Shown here piece after piece: positions 7,467 to 13,489 of a stretch of 13,489 nt of DNA (within the stretch, counting starts at the first letter, position 1; each line of letters opens with the position of its first letter). The notes beneath the pieces are model-generated. The model was not told the origin of the DNA, did not search any database, and worked only from the letters and a program-made list of their open reading frames with translations. The DNA is from JAXGPP01 sp964436865 (GTDB lineage Bacteria > Planctomycetota > Planctomycetia > Pirellulales > Thermoguttaceae): NCBI GenBank assembly GCA_964436865.1, contig CAYTFK010000187.1:1-13489 (forward strand), read 5' to 3'. The translations under genes were made by a program, and so were the position numbers.

Positions 7467-7487
7467 AATGCTTCAGAAGGCACTCCC

Positions 7488-8345
7488 ATGAGAAGACTCC
7501 TCATCGCGGCCGGGTTCGCCGGACTCATCCTGCTCGGACTGTCGCTCGCCATTGCCATGTCGGGTCGAGCTGACAACGCTGAAGCAAAGCCTTCGGCGGC
7601 AGCCACGGCAGCCGATCGGAGCACAAAGACCATCGCCCTCGGCACCGGGAGCGGCATTGCCGCCATGGAACAGGCGTCACAAGCGGGAAAGTATCTCTTT
7701 GCGTTCTTCTGGAAGGATGAGTCGGGCGAAACCTCCGCGGCGAGAGCAGTGTTCGAATCGGCAACGAAACAAGCCGCGGATCGTGCTCAGGCCGTACAGG
7801 TCCGGGTGTCGGACCCGGCGGAGAAAAGCATCGTCGAGAAGTTCGGCCTCGACCGCGCGCCGATGCCGCTCGTGCTGGCCATCGCGCCGAATGGAGCGAT
7901 CCTCGGCGGGTTTCCACAGAAGTTCACCGAGGAAGATCTGCTGAACTCCTTCGGCAGTCCCTGTACCGAGCAATGCATGAAAGGGTTGCAGGACGGGAAT
8001 CTCGTGCTGCTGTGCGTGCAGAACAAGGGAACGGCTGGGAAGGACGAGGCTTTCAAGGGCGTGCGCGAGTTCGCCGCCGATTCGCGGTACGCCAGTGCCA
8101 CACAGGTTGTGATGCTCGATCCGGCCGATCCGGCCGAGCATCCGTTCCTCGCGGATCTTCAGATCGATCCCAAAAGCCCTGAGGCCGTCACGGCGTTTCT
8201 CGTTCCGCCTGGATCTGTGATCGCCGAATTCAAGGGAGCCACGAGTAAGGACGAGTTGGTCGCCGCCCTCGAAAAGGCAAACACGGCCTGTGGCCCCGGC
8301 GGCTGCGGTCCCGGTGGCTGCGGCCCCGCACCACAGGGCCGTTGA
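7488..8345 (+). CDS. secreted thioredoxin-fold protein without CXXC, Cys-Gly-Pro tail (paralog A)
   Basis: A 285-residue exported protein of unrecognised family. AGAAGG lies 7 bases before the ATG. A signal peptide or membrane anchor covers residues 1-30 (core LLIAAGFAGLILLGLSLAIA). Domain 1 (about 60-155) looks like a thioredoxin fold: strand LFAFFWK at 70-76, a helix, VRVSDP, and APMPLVLAIAPNGAI (124-138) with the usual cis-proline. The expected WCxxC is WKDES, so it lacks the redox pair. A Cys-x3-Cys (159, 163) joins it to a second similar domain (about 170-262), which has Cys176 in the first strand. The tail has Cys268, Cys273 and Cys278 in CGPGG repeats. The next gene is a clear paralog, and an ABC pair, arsR and arsC follow. 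A periplasmic metalloid-binding or delivery role is inference; copper or mercury binding is also possible. Confidence 0.7.
   Translation: MRRLLIAAGFAGLILLGLSLAIAMSGRADNAEAKPSAAATAADRSTKTIALGTGSGIAAMEQASQAGKYLFAFFWKDESGETSAARAVFESATKQAADRAQAVQVRVSDPAEKSIVEKFGLDRAPMPLVLAIAPNGAILGGFPQKFTEEDLLNSFGSPCTEQCMKGLQDGNLVLLCVQNKGTAGKDEAFKGVREFAADSRYASATQVVMLDPADPAEHPFLADLQIDPKSPEAVTAFLVPPGSVIAEFKGATSKDELVAALEKANTACGPGGCGPGGCGPAPQGR
8292..8321 (+). repeat. two tandem 15-base units encoding GPGGC
   Basis: Two adjacent units, GGCCCCGGCGGCTGC and GGTCCCGGTGGCTGC, differ at two third-codon positions. They encode the Gly-Pro-Gly-Gly-Cys repeats of the Cys tail of paralog A. The silent differences show that the protein repeat is maintained and is not a fresh slippage product. 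Confidence 0.75.
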
Positions 8346-8352
8346 CCCGGAA

Positions 8353-8367
8353 GGCCAATGACTGGCC
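8353..8367 (+). other. small hairpin between the two paralogs
   Basis: GGCCA, loop ATGAC, TGGCC: a 5-bp stem in the 66-base gap between the paralogs. It could protect the 3' end of a processed message. No T run follows. Confidence 0.3.
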
Positions 8368-8411
8368 GTCCCTTACGCCAAATTTCCACTCTTCCCCGGA
8401 GGATCCGAAGA

Positions 8412-9221
8412 ATGAGACTGCTACACGTGGCGACGATCCTGATGACCTTCATCACGGGCGCGATGTGCGCCAGCGGTCAGGAGCAGGTCAGCGTTCAGGG
8501 ATGGCGTGCCGCCGACTCGCTGTCGGCCAGTCCAGGGCAATCGGCGATTGATCAAGCGGCCGCCGCTCGAAAGTACGCGCTGGTCTTCTTCTGGAAGGAA
8601 GAGAATCCGCAAACCGACGAGGCCTGGAATTCACTGCAAGCGGCCGCCACCAGGTTTCCCGAGTCGGCCAGCGTCGTTTCGGTCCGGGCAACCGACCCCG
8701 CGGAACGGAGCGTGGTCGCTCGCTTGGGCGTGGACCGCGCTCCCATGCCGATGGTGATGGCTATCGCGCCGTGCGGTGCAATCACCAAGGCGTTCACCGG
8801 AACGGTCGACGAGAAACAATTGCGAGGGGCGTTCGTCAGTCCGTGCACAGAGCTTTGCCTTAAGGCGATCCAGGATCGCAAGCTCGTCTTTGTCTGTGTC
8901 AACTCCGGGCGGTCCGGCGCCCGCGCCACGGTCCCGCAGGGTGTCGCCGAGTTCCGGGCGGACCAGCGGTACCGTCAGGCCACCGAGGTTGTGCTCTTGG
9001 ATGCACGCGATCCGAGGGAAACACCGTTTCTCGAACAACTGCAGGTTGATTCGCGAACCGCAGCGCCGGTCACAGTCTTTCTGGCTCCACCTGGCGCCGT
9101 AATCGGAAAGTTCGGTGCGCAAGCCACCAAGCAGCAGCTCATCGCCACGCTGGCCTCGGCACAGTCGGATCCCTGTGCGGGAGGAAAGTGCGGACCGAAT
9201 GGATGCGGACCCAAGCAATAA
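8412..9221 (+). CDS. secreted thioredoxin-fold protein without CXXC, Cys-Gly-Pro tail (paralog B)
   Basis: A 269-residue paralog of the preceding protein. The start at 8412 (not the in-frame 8358) is chosen because GGAGG (8398-8402) lies 9 bases upstream and a signal peptide follows directly (LLHVATILMTFITGAMCASG). Both proteins share FFWK (59-62), the DRAPMP block (109-113), IAPxGAI, SPCTExC (143-149) and a second thioredoxin-like domain ending in FLAPPGAVIGKF. The WCxxC position reads WKEEN, so thiol-disulfide exchange by the usual mechanism is not expected. Cys121 sits where paralog A has Asn. The tail carries Cys255, Cys260 and Cys265, the same five-residue spacing as in paralog A although the sequence around it differs. 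The gap to the permease is 16 bases. Function unknown; a secreted thiol ligand working with the ABC transporter is my inference. Confidence 0.72.
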   Translation: MRLLHVATILMTFITGAMCASGQEQVSVQGWRAADSLSASPGQSAIDQAAAARKYALVFFWKEENPQTDEAWNSLQAAATRFPESASVVSVRATDPAERSVVARLGVDRAPMPMVMAIAPCGAITKAFTGTVDEKQLRGAFVSPCTELCLKAIQDRKLVFVCVNSGRSGARATVPQGVAEFRADQRYRQATEVVLLDARDPRETPFLEQLQVDSRTAAPVTVFLAPPGAVIGKFGAQATKQQLIATLASAQSDPCAGGKCGPNGCGPKQ

Positions 9222-9237
9222 AAGAAAGCCGTTTATC

Positions 9238-10452
9238 ATGAATCTGCGCAAACTCGTGTGGCGGGAGATTTTCGAGAGGAAGAGCCAGTTGGCGACCAGT
9301 TTTCTGGCGATCCTGCTGGGAATCACGGTTATCGTCTCGATCAAGAACATCACCTTCTACTCCGAGAAGGCCGTGGCGAGGGAGATGGACTCGCTTGGGG
9401 CGAACGTCCTCGTGCTCCCCAAGTCGGCATCGCTGGAGAACTACTATTCGGCCGACATGCAGGGCGAGACGATCCCTGAGGAGTACGTCACCCAACTGGC
9501 GATGTCGGACCTCCAAGGACTGGACAACCTCTCCCCGAAGCTATCCGTGCCCGTGGACATGCAAGGGCGGACATTTACCCTGACCGGCATCCTGCCGAAG
9601 AGCGAGTTCCAGGCCAAGGCCGCTTGGGCCGGCGCAGGCATCTTCTCCCGCCCGATCGGCTGTGGGACCATGCCAACGCTCGCCTTCTCCGGGGGCGACA
9701 AGAAGACTCTCGTGCGGCAACGGGTAATCGATAACCTCGAAGATGATGAGGCACTTGTCGGAGCCGAAGTCGCCGCGGCACTGGGGACGAAGGAGGGCGA
9801 GTTCTTGACCCTCCTTGGACAAGCCTTTCGTGTGACGGCCGTCCTGCCGGCCACGGGCACCGTGGATGATTCCCGGGTGTTCGCTCACCTTCACCGTGTC
9901 CAGGATCTTTCCGGCAAGGGCCCGGTCGTCAACGCGATTGAGATCGTCGGCTGTTGCCAGGAAATCTCCAACGGTCTCGTTGCGAAAATCAACACCCTCT
10001 TGCCGCAGGCGAAAGTCGTGACGATCACACAGATCGCCGAGGCTCAGATCAAGATGAATCAGCTCATGTCGCGATTGTCGTTCATCTTCCTGGTGATCAT
10101 CGTGCTGGTCGGAGGAGCGGGCATCGCCAACTACATGTACGCCAATGTCCACGAGCGTCGGCGCGAGGTTGGAACGCTGATGGCCCTGGGGGCCGATTCG
10201 TTCCTGGTTTTGCGGATCTTCCTCATGAAGGCCCTGCTCCTGGGGATGGCCGGCGGCGTAGGAGGTTTCGTCCTGGGGACGGCTCTGGCGGTCGGACTCG
10301 GACCGCGTCTGGCCGGCGTACCGGTGCTCCCCATGCCGGTGTTGGCCGTGTGGGCGCTGGCCATCTCGGTGGGGCTGGCACTGCTGGCCAGCTATTTCCC
10401 GGCGCGGCGCGCCGCCCGGCTCGATCCTTGCGCCACATTCCAGGAGGTCTGA
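9238..10452 (+). CDS. FtsX/MacB-type ABC transporter permease
   Basis: A 404-residue inner-membrane permease. Topology is that of type VII ABC systems (MacB, LolCE, DevC): one N-terminal membrane segment (about 18-36), a large extracytoplasmic domain (about 40-275), then three C-terminal segments (about 279-301, 326-354 and 364-387). The FtsX signature is NVHERRREVGTLMALGA at 303-319 and the C-terminal coupling region is FPARRAARLDP. The start at 9238 gives the standard family N-terminus; an in-frame ATG at 9202 with GGAGG upstream is possible but would overlap the previous gene and add 12 polar residues. Cys142 and the pair Cys239-Cys240 lie in the periplasmic domain. MacB-type systems use mechanotransmission rather than classical transport, often with a periplasmic adaptor. 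No adaptor gene is seen; the two Trx-like proteins occupy that genetic position. Confidence 0.85.
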   Translation: MNLRKLVWREIFERKSQLATSFLAILLGITVIVSIKNITFYSEKAVAREMDSLGANVLVLPKSASLENYYSADMQGETIPEEYVTQLAMSDLQGLDNLSPKLSVPVDMQGRTFTLTGILPKSEFQAKAAWAGAGIFSRPIGCGTMPTLAFSGGDKKTLVRQRVIDNLEDDEALVGAEVAAALGTKEGEFLTLLGQAFRVTAVLPATGTVDDSRVFAHLHRVQDLSGKGPVVNAIEIVGCCQEISNGLVAKINTLLPQAKVVTITQIAEAQIKMNQLMSRLSFIFLVIIVLVGGAGIANYMYANVHERRREVGTLMALGADSFLVLRIFLMKALLLGMAGGVGGFVLGTALAVGLGPRLAGVPVLPMPVLAVWALAISVGLALLASYFPARRAARLDPCATFQEV

Positions 10453-10455
10453 AGC

Positions 10456-11140
<685 letters not shown>

Positions 11141-11151
<11 letters not shown>

Positions 11152-11662
11152 TCGTACCGCCAACGGCCGCCCCAGTGCCTTGACGCTGCGAGGCGGCACC
11201 GGTAGAACCGCAGCCATGACACCGACGCATGCAGTGCAGCCTTCCGGGGCAACAATGTGGGACTTCATGTCCATCACCAAGGCCCTGGCCGACGAGAATC
11301 GGGTACGGATGCTCCTGGCACTCCGCGGGCAGGAACTCTGCTTGTGCCAGATCGTGGAACTCGTGGTACTGGCTCCGTCAACCGCGTCCAAGCACATGTC
11401 GATCCTACGACAGGCTCGGCTTGTGGAAGGGCGTAAAAGCGGCCGATGGATGTACTACCGCCTGGCCGGTGAAGACGCCCCGGAAGCAGTTAAGCAGGCG
11501 TTGGCATGGGCCGTGGAATCGCTGGCCACAGACCCCCGGGTGGTCCGTGACGCCGAGCGGCTCCAGGAGATCCTTCAGCTCGATGCGCAGTCGCTCTGCG
11601 AAAGCCAATGCCCGCCGCAACGTTCGTGCGGCAAGTCCGGGAAGAACAGTCGACGACCATAG
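11141..11662 (+). CDS. arsR: ArsR/SmtB-family repressor (second), with N-terminal extension
   Basis: A 173-residue repressor. The start at 11141 is supported by GGGAGG (11129-11134) six bases upstream, and it overlaps the ATPase gene by 11 bases. This gives about 38 residues before the usual ArsR core; ATGs at 11216 and 11255 are shorter alternatives with no good ribosome binding site. The core holds the CxC sensor in LCLCQI (Cys67, Cys69), recognition helix APSTASKHMSILRQARLV and wing RKSGRWMYYRL. The C-terminus has Cys153, Cys157 and Cys163. It sits between the ABC genes and arsC, so it likely controls this operon, presumably from the region upstream of 7488; no operator is visible directly before it. 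Confidence 0.9.
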
Positions 11663-11675
11663 CCTCCCCAAATCG

Positions 11676-12122
11676 ATGGACACACAGAAGCAAGAGAAGC
11701 TGAAAGTGCTCTTCCTCTGCACGGGCAACTCCTGCCGCAGCCAGATGGCCGAGGGCTGGGCACGCCACCTGAAGAGCGAGCAAATCGAGCCCTACTCCGC
11801 CGGGATCGAAACCCACGGCCTCAATCCGCGGGCGGTTCAGGTGATGGCGGAGGCTGGCGTCGACATCTCGGGCCACCGCTCCAAGCATGTGGATGAATTG
11901 AAGGGCGTCGAGTTCGACTTTGTGGTGACGGTGTGCGGCCACGCCAACGAACACTGCCCAGTCTTTGCGGGCAACGCCCGTCTGATCCACGTCGGATTCG
12001 ACGACCCACCCAAATTGGCTGCTTCAGCGGCGTCGGAAGAGGAGCGACTCACCCCCTATCGTCGGGTTCGGGACGAAATCCGGGCATTTGTGGAAAGCCT
12101 GCCGGGCCGGCTCGATCAGTAG
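11676..12122 (+). CDS. arsC: arsenate reductase ArsC, thioredoxin-coupled LMW phosphatase type
   Basis: Reduces arsenate to arsenite in the cytoplasm using thioredoxin. 148 residues, slightly longer than the pI258 enzyme because of about five extra N-terminal residues. The phosphatase-like anion loop is CTGNSCRSQ (15-23) with nucleophile Cys15 and Arg21. The two further redox cysteines are Cys87 and Cys94 in VCGHANEHCP, six residues apart as in Staphylococcus ArsC. The conserved acidic residue is in FDDPPK (Asp109/Asp110). All catalytic parts are present. No good ribosome binding site precedes 11676; 13 bases separate it from arsR, so it may rely on translational coupling. Cotranscription with the ABC module ties that module to arsenic. 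Confidence 0.95.
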   Translation: MDTQKQEKLKVLFLCTGNSCRSQMAEGWARHLKSEQIEPYSAGIETHGLNPRAVQVMAEAGVDISGHRSKHVDELKGVEFDFVVTVCGHANEHCPVFAGNARLIHVGFDDPPKLAASAASEEERLTPYRRVRDEIRAFVESLPGRLDQ

Positions 12123-12133
12123 CAGAAGTCGTC

Positions 12134-12162
12134 TTGCATCCAAAAGAGTATTTGGCTAAAAT
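12134..12162 (+). promoter_or_regulatory. promoter of arsR3-acr3
   Basis: TTGCAT (-35, 12134-12139) and TAAAAT (-10, 12157-12162) are separated by exactly 17 bases, the best promoter match in the window. The -10 is the spacer of the perfect inverted repeat at 12149-12170. It opens a second plus-strand transcription unit 12 bases after the arsC stop. Confidence 0.7.
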
Positions 12163-12178
12163 GCCAAATAACGAAATG
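12149..12178 (+). promoter_or_regulatory. ArsR operator enclosing the -10, with copy 2 of the shared 16-base element
   Basis: Perfect 8-base arms TATTTGGC (12149-12156) and GCCAAATA (12163-12170) flank the TAAAAT hexamer. The right arm extends into GCCAAATAACGAAATG (12163-12178), which matches 15 of 16 bases of the minus-strand element at 7335-7350. A dimeric repressor bound here would mask the -10 and the start site. Which of the three ArsR proteins binds is not shown; autoregulation by the next gene is the simplest guess. Confidence 0.65.
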
Positions 12179-12202
12179 CCGATAGGATTCTCAGGGTGAC
12201 GC

Positions 12203-12544
12203 ATGGCGACTGAAACGCGAATGAAATCACTGTCGAGTTACGACTCCCGGGTGCGGGTGGTCAAGGCGATGGCCCATCCGACGCGGATGTTCATCGTCGA
12301 TGAACTGTCACGAGTCGGTGAGCGATGTGTCTGCGAATTGACCGAGATGGTCGGAGCCGACATGTCGACGGTGTCGAAGCACCTCGCGCTGTTGAAGAAC
12401 GCCGGACTCATCATCGACGAGAAGCGGGGCAACCAGGTCTACTACCGCCTTCGCGTGCCGTGCATCCTTGATTTCTTCCGATGCATCGAGTCGGTCATCG
12501 AGTGCCGGACCGATGGCAAGGGGAAATGCGGCAATTGCCACTAG
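12203..12544 (+). CDS. arsR: ArsR/SmtB-family repressor (third), upstream of acr3
   Basis: A 113-residue repressor of standard length. The core shows AHPTRMFIVDEL (24-35), the CxC sensor in RCVCEL (Cys42, Cys44), recognition helix DMSTVSKHLALLKNAGLI (53-70) and wing EKRGNQVYYRL (73-83). Additional cysteines are at 87, 94, 101, 109 and 112, the last two in CGNCH, so the C-terminus may form a second soft-metal site. Only a weak GGGTG precedes the start. It lies directly behind the operator-promoter at 12134-12170 and 73 bases before acr3, with a T run between them. Confidence 0.92.
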   Translation: MATETRMKSLSSYDSRVRVVKAMAHPTRMFIVDELSRVGERCVCELTEMVGADMSTVSKHLALLKNAGLIIDEKRGNQVYYRLRVPCILDFFRCIESVIECRTDGKGKCGNCH

Positions 12545-12555
12545 CCGAACAACCC

Positions 12556-12576
12556 GGCCCGAGGCCTTTTTTTTTT
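12556..12576 (+). terminator. weak terminator or attenuator between arsR3 and acr3
   Basis: GGCC, loop CGA, GGCC is followed at once by ten T residues (12567-12576). The stem is only 4 bp, so termination is probably partial. It would lower acr3 expression relative to arsR, or end an arsR-only transcript. Confidence 0.4.
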
Positions 12577-12590
12577 CGCACAATGAATTG

Positions 12591-12605
12591 GTTATTTCGC
12601 CAAGG
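12591..12605 (+). promoter_or_regulatory. third operator-like match upstream of acr3
   Basis: GTTATTTCGC (12591-12600) matches the reverse complement of the shared element (GTTATTTGGC) at 9 of 10 bases and runs into the acr3 ribosome binding site AAGGAG (12602-12607). No good -35/-10 pair is seen around it. It could let a repressor act a second time in front of acr3, or be chance. Confidence 0.3.
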
Positions 12606-12617
12606 AGCTAATACACG

Positions 12618-13489
12618 ATGAGCGGCGGCATCACCCGGCGGCTATCCTTTCTCGACCGCTACCTCACCCTCTGGATCTTTCTGGCGATGGCCGTGGGCGT
12701 GGCCCTGGGGAAGGCGTGGCCGGGCGTCGCGGAAGTCATCAACGCTTTCAAGTTCGACGAGACGACCAGCATTCCCATCGCCTTGGGCCTGATCCTAATG
12801 ATGTACCCGCCGCTGGCGAAGGTACGCTATGAGGAGTTGGGCGACGTGTTCCGCAATTGGAGAGTGCTGGGGCTCTCGCTGGTGCAGAACTGGATCGTGG
12901 GGCCTATCCTGATGTTCGTCCTCGCGGCACTCTTTCTCCGCGGTCAGCCGGAGTTCATGGCGGGTCTGATTCTGGTGGGTCTGGCGCGCTGCATCGCCAT
13001 GGTTATCGTCTGGAACGAGTTGGCCAAAGGCGACACCGAGTACTGCGCGGGGCTGGTGGCCTTCAACAGCATCTTCCAGGTCTTCTTCTACAGCATCTAC
13101 GCCTATTTCTTCATCGTCGTCTTGCCTCTGAAGATGGGACTGCCCCTGGCCGTCGACGAGGAGACTTTGCGCACGAAGGTCACGATCGGACGGATCGCCT
13201 GGAGCGTGTTCATCTACCTGGGCATCCCCTTCCTGGCAGGCATGTTCACCCGGCTGGTGCTTGTAAAGGCGAAGGGCCGGACGTGGTACGAGAGTCAGTT
13301 CATTCCCAAGATCAGCCCGATCACGCTCGTAGCGCTGTTGTTCACGATTCTGGTGATGTTCAGCCTGCAAGGGGAGAAGATCGTCGCCAAGCCGCTGGAC
13401 GTGGCGATGATCGCCGTGCCGCTGTTGATCTACTTCCTGGTGATGTTCCTGGTCAGCTTCTACATGAGCCGCAAGGCGGGGGCCGACTA
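12618..13489 (+). CDS. acr3: Acr3-family arsenite efflux transporter, 3' end outside the window
   Basis: Exports arsenite through the inner membrane, driven by the proton gradient. The frame is open from ATG 12618 to the window end (290 complete codons) with AAGGAG 10 bases upstream. The N-terminus SFLDRYLTLWIFLAMAVGVALG is typical of Acr3 (bile/arsenite/riboflavin transporter superfamily). The family signature PIALGLILMMYPPLAKVRYEEL follows about residues 52-73. The conserved transport cysteine is Cys125 in ARCIAMVIVWNELAKGD. At least seven membrane segments are visible of the ten expected, and roughly 60 or more residues are missing. It forms a unit with arsR3. Confidence 0.95.
   Translation, partial: MSGGITRRLSFLDRYLTLWIFLAMAVGVALGKAWPGVAEVINAFKFDETTSIPIALGLILMMYPPLAKVRYEELGDVFRNWRVLGLSLVQNWIVGPILMFVLAALFLRGQPEFMAGLILVGLARCIAMVIVWNELAKGDTEYCAGLVAFNSIFQVFFYSIYAYFFIVVLPLKMGLPLAVDEETLRTKVTIGRIAWSVFIYLGIPFLAGMFTRLVLVKAKGRTWYESQFIPKISPITLVALLFTILVMFSLQGEKIVAKPLDVAMIAVPLLIYFLVMFLVSFYMSRKAGAD

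Larger units (their letters stand above)
7160..7487. other. 328-base divergent intergenic region between arsR-arsM and the Trx-like/ABC operon
   Basis: No gene is supported here. Next to arsR are its promoter and operator. Positions 7202-7307 show nothing recognisable. Positions 7308-7359 hold an inverted repeat containing a 16-base element shared with the arsR3 promoter. A TAGAAT at 7357-7362 could be the -10 of the rightward operon, but no convincing -35 is found. Two further symmetric elements (7405-7421 and 7441-7466) lie in what would be the 5' leader. The ribosome binding site AGAAGG (7475-7480) ends 7 bases before the start at 7488. Confidence 0.6.

Noticed and set aside
8289..8322. 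GC-rich tandem units as part of a CRISPR or other DNA repeat array
   Set aside because: Only two 15-base units, in frame and differing at silent positions; they are coding repeats of the Cys tail.
12795..13370. 191-codon minus-strand open frame
   Set aside because: Antisense of acr3. It reads as a His/Gln/Asp-rich string, the usual mirror of hydrophobic membrane segments.

Overview
The window looks like a chromosomal stretch of a high-GC planctomycete (Pirellulales-like). This is inferred from gene content: a DUF362 protein, a PQQ-type propeller and a large protein related to hydrazine synthase alpha with a discoidin domain and two haem c motifs, all with signal peptides. That combination is familiar from Planctomycetota and rare elsewhere. 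The species cannot be named from the sequence.

Layout. Positions 1-44 hold the 3' part of a CAT-anticodon tRNA. Positions 185-5839 (+) hold three exported proteins: DUF362 and the PQQ propeller (coupled, stop and start overlapping or touching), then the HzsA-related dihaem protein behind its own putative promoter. From 5847 to the window end everything recognisable points to arsenic. A minus-strand arsR-arsM pair (7159 to 5847) converges on the HzsA-related gene with only 7 bases between stop codons. A 328-base divergent intergenic region follows. A plus-strand run then encodes two secreted paralogous thioredoxin-fold proteins without a CXXC and with Cys-Gly-Pro tails, an FtsX/MacB-type permease, its ATPase, a second ArsR and a thioredoxin-type arsenate reductase (ArsC). 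After an 80-base gap with a strong promoter/operator comes a third ArsR and an Acr3 arsenite efflux gene that runs off the window.

How it may work together. ArsC reduces arsenate to arsenite, Acr3 exports arsenite and ArsM methylates it. Three ArsR repressors, all with the CxC arsenite-sensing motif in helix alpha-3, would control the units. The unexplained part is the four-gene module at 7488-11151: two periplasmic Cys-tailed proteins plus a MacB-like ABC pair, sharing an operon with arsR and arsC. Both tails carry three cysteines at exactly five-residue spacing, which suits a three-thiol ligand set for As(III). I propose it as a candidate undescribed arsenic (or thiophilic metal) handling system. 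This is inference from context and motifs.

Regulation is unusually readable. A 16-base element occurs, with one mismatch, in both the divergent intergenic region (7335-7350) and the arsR3 promoter (12163-12178). At two promoters an inverted repeat overlaps or encloses the -10 hexamer, as expected for ArsR/SmtB repression.
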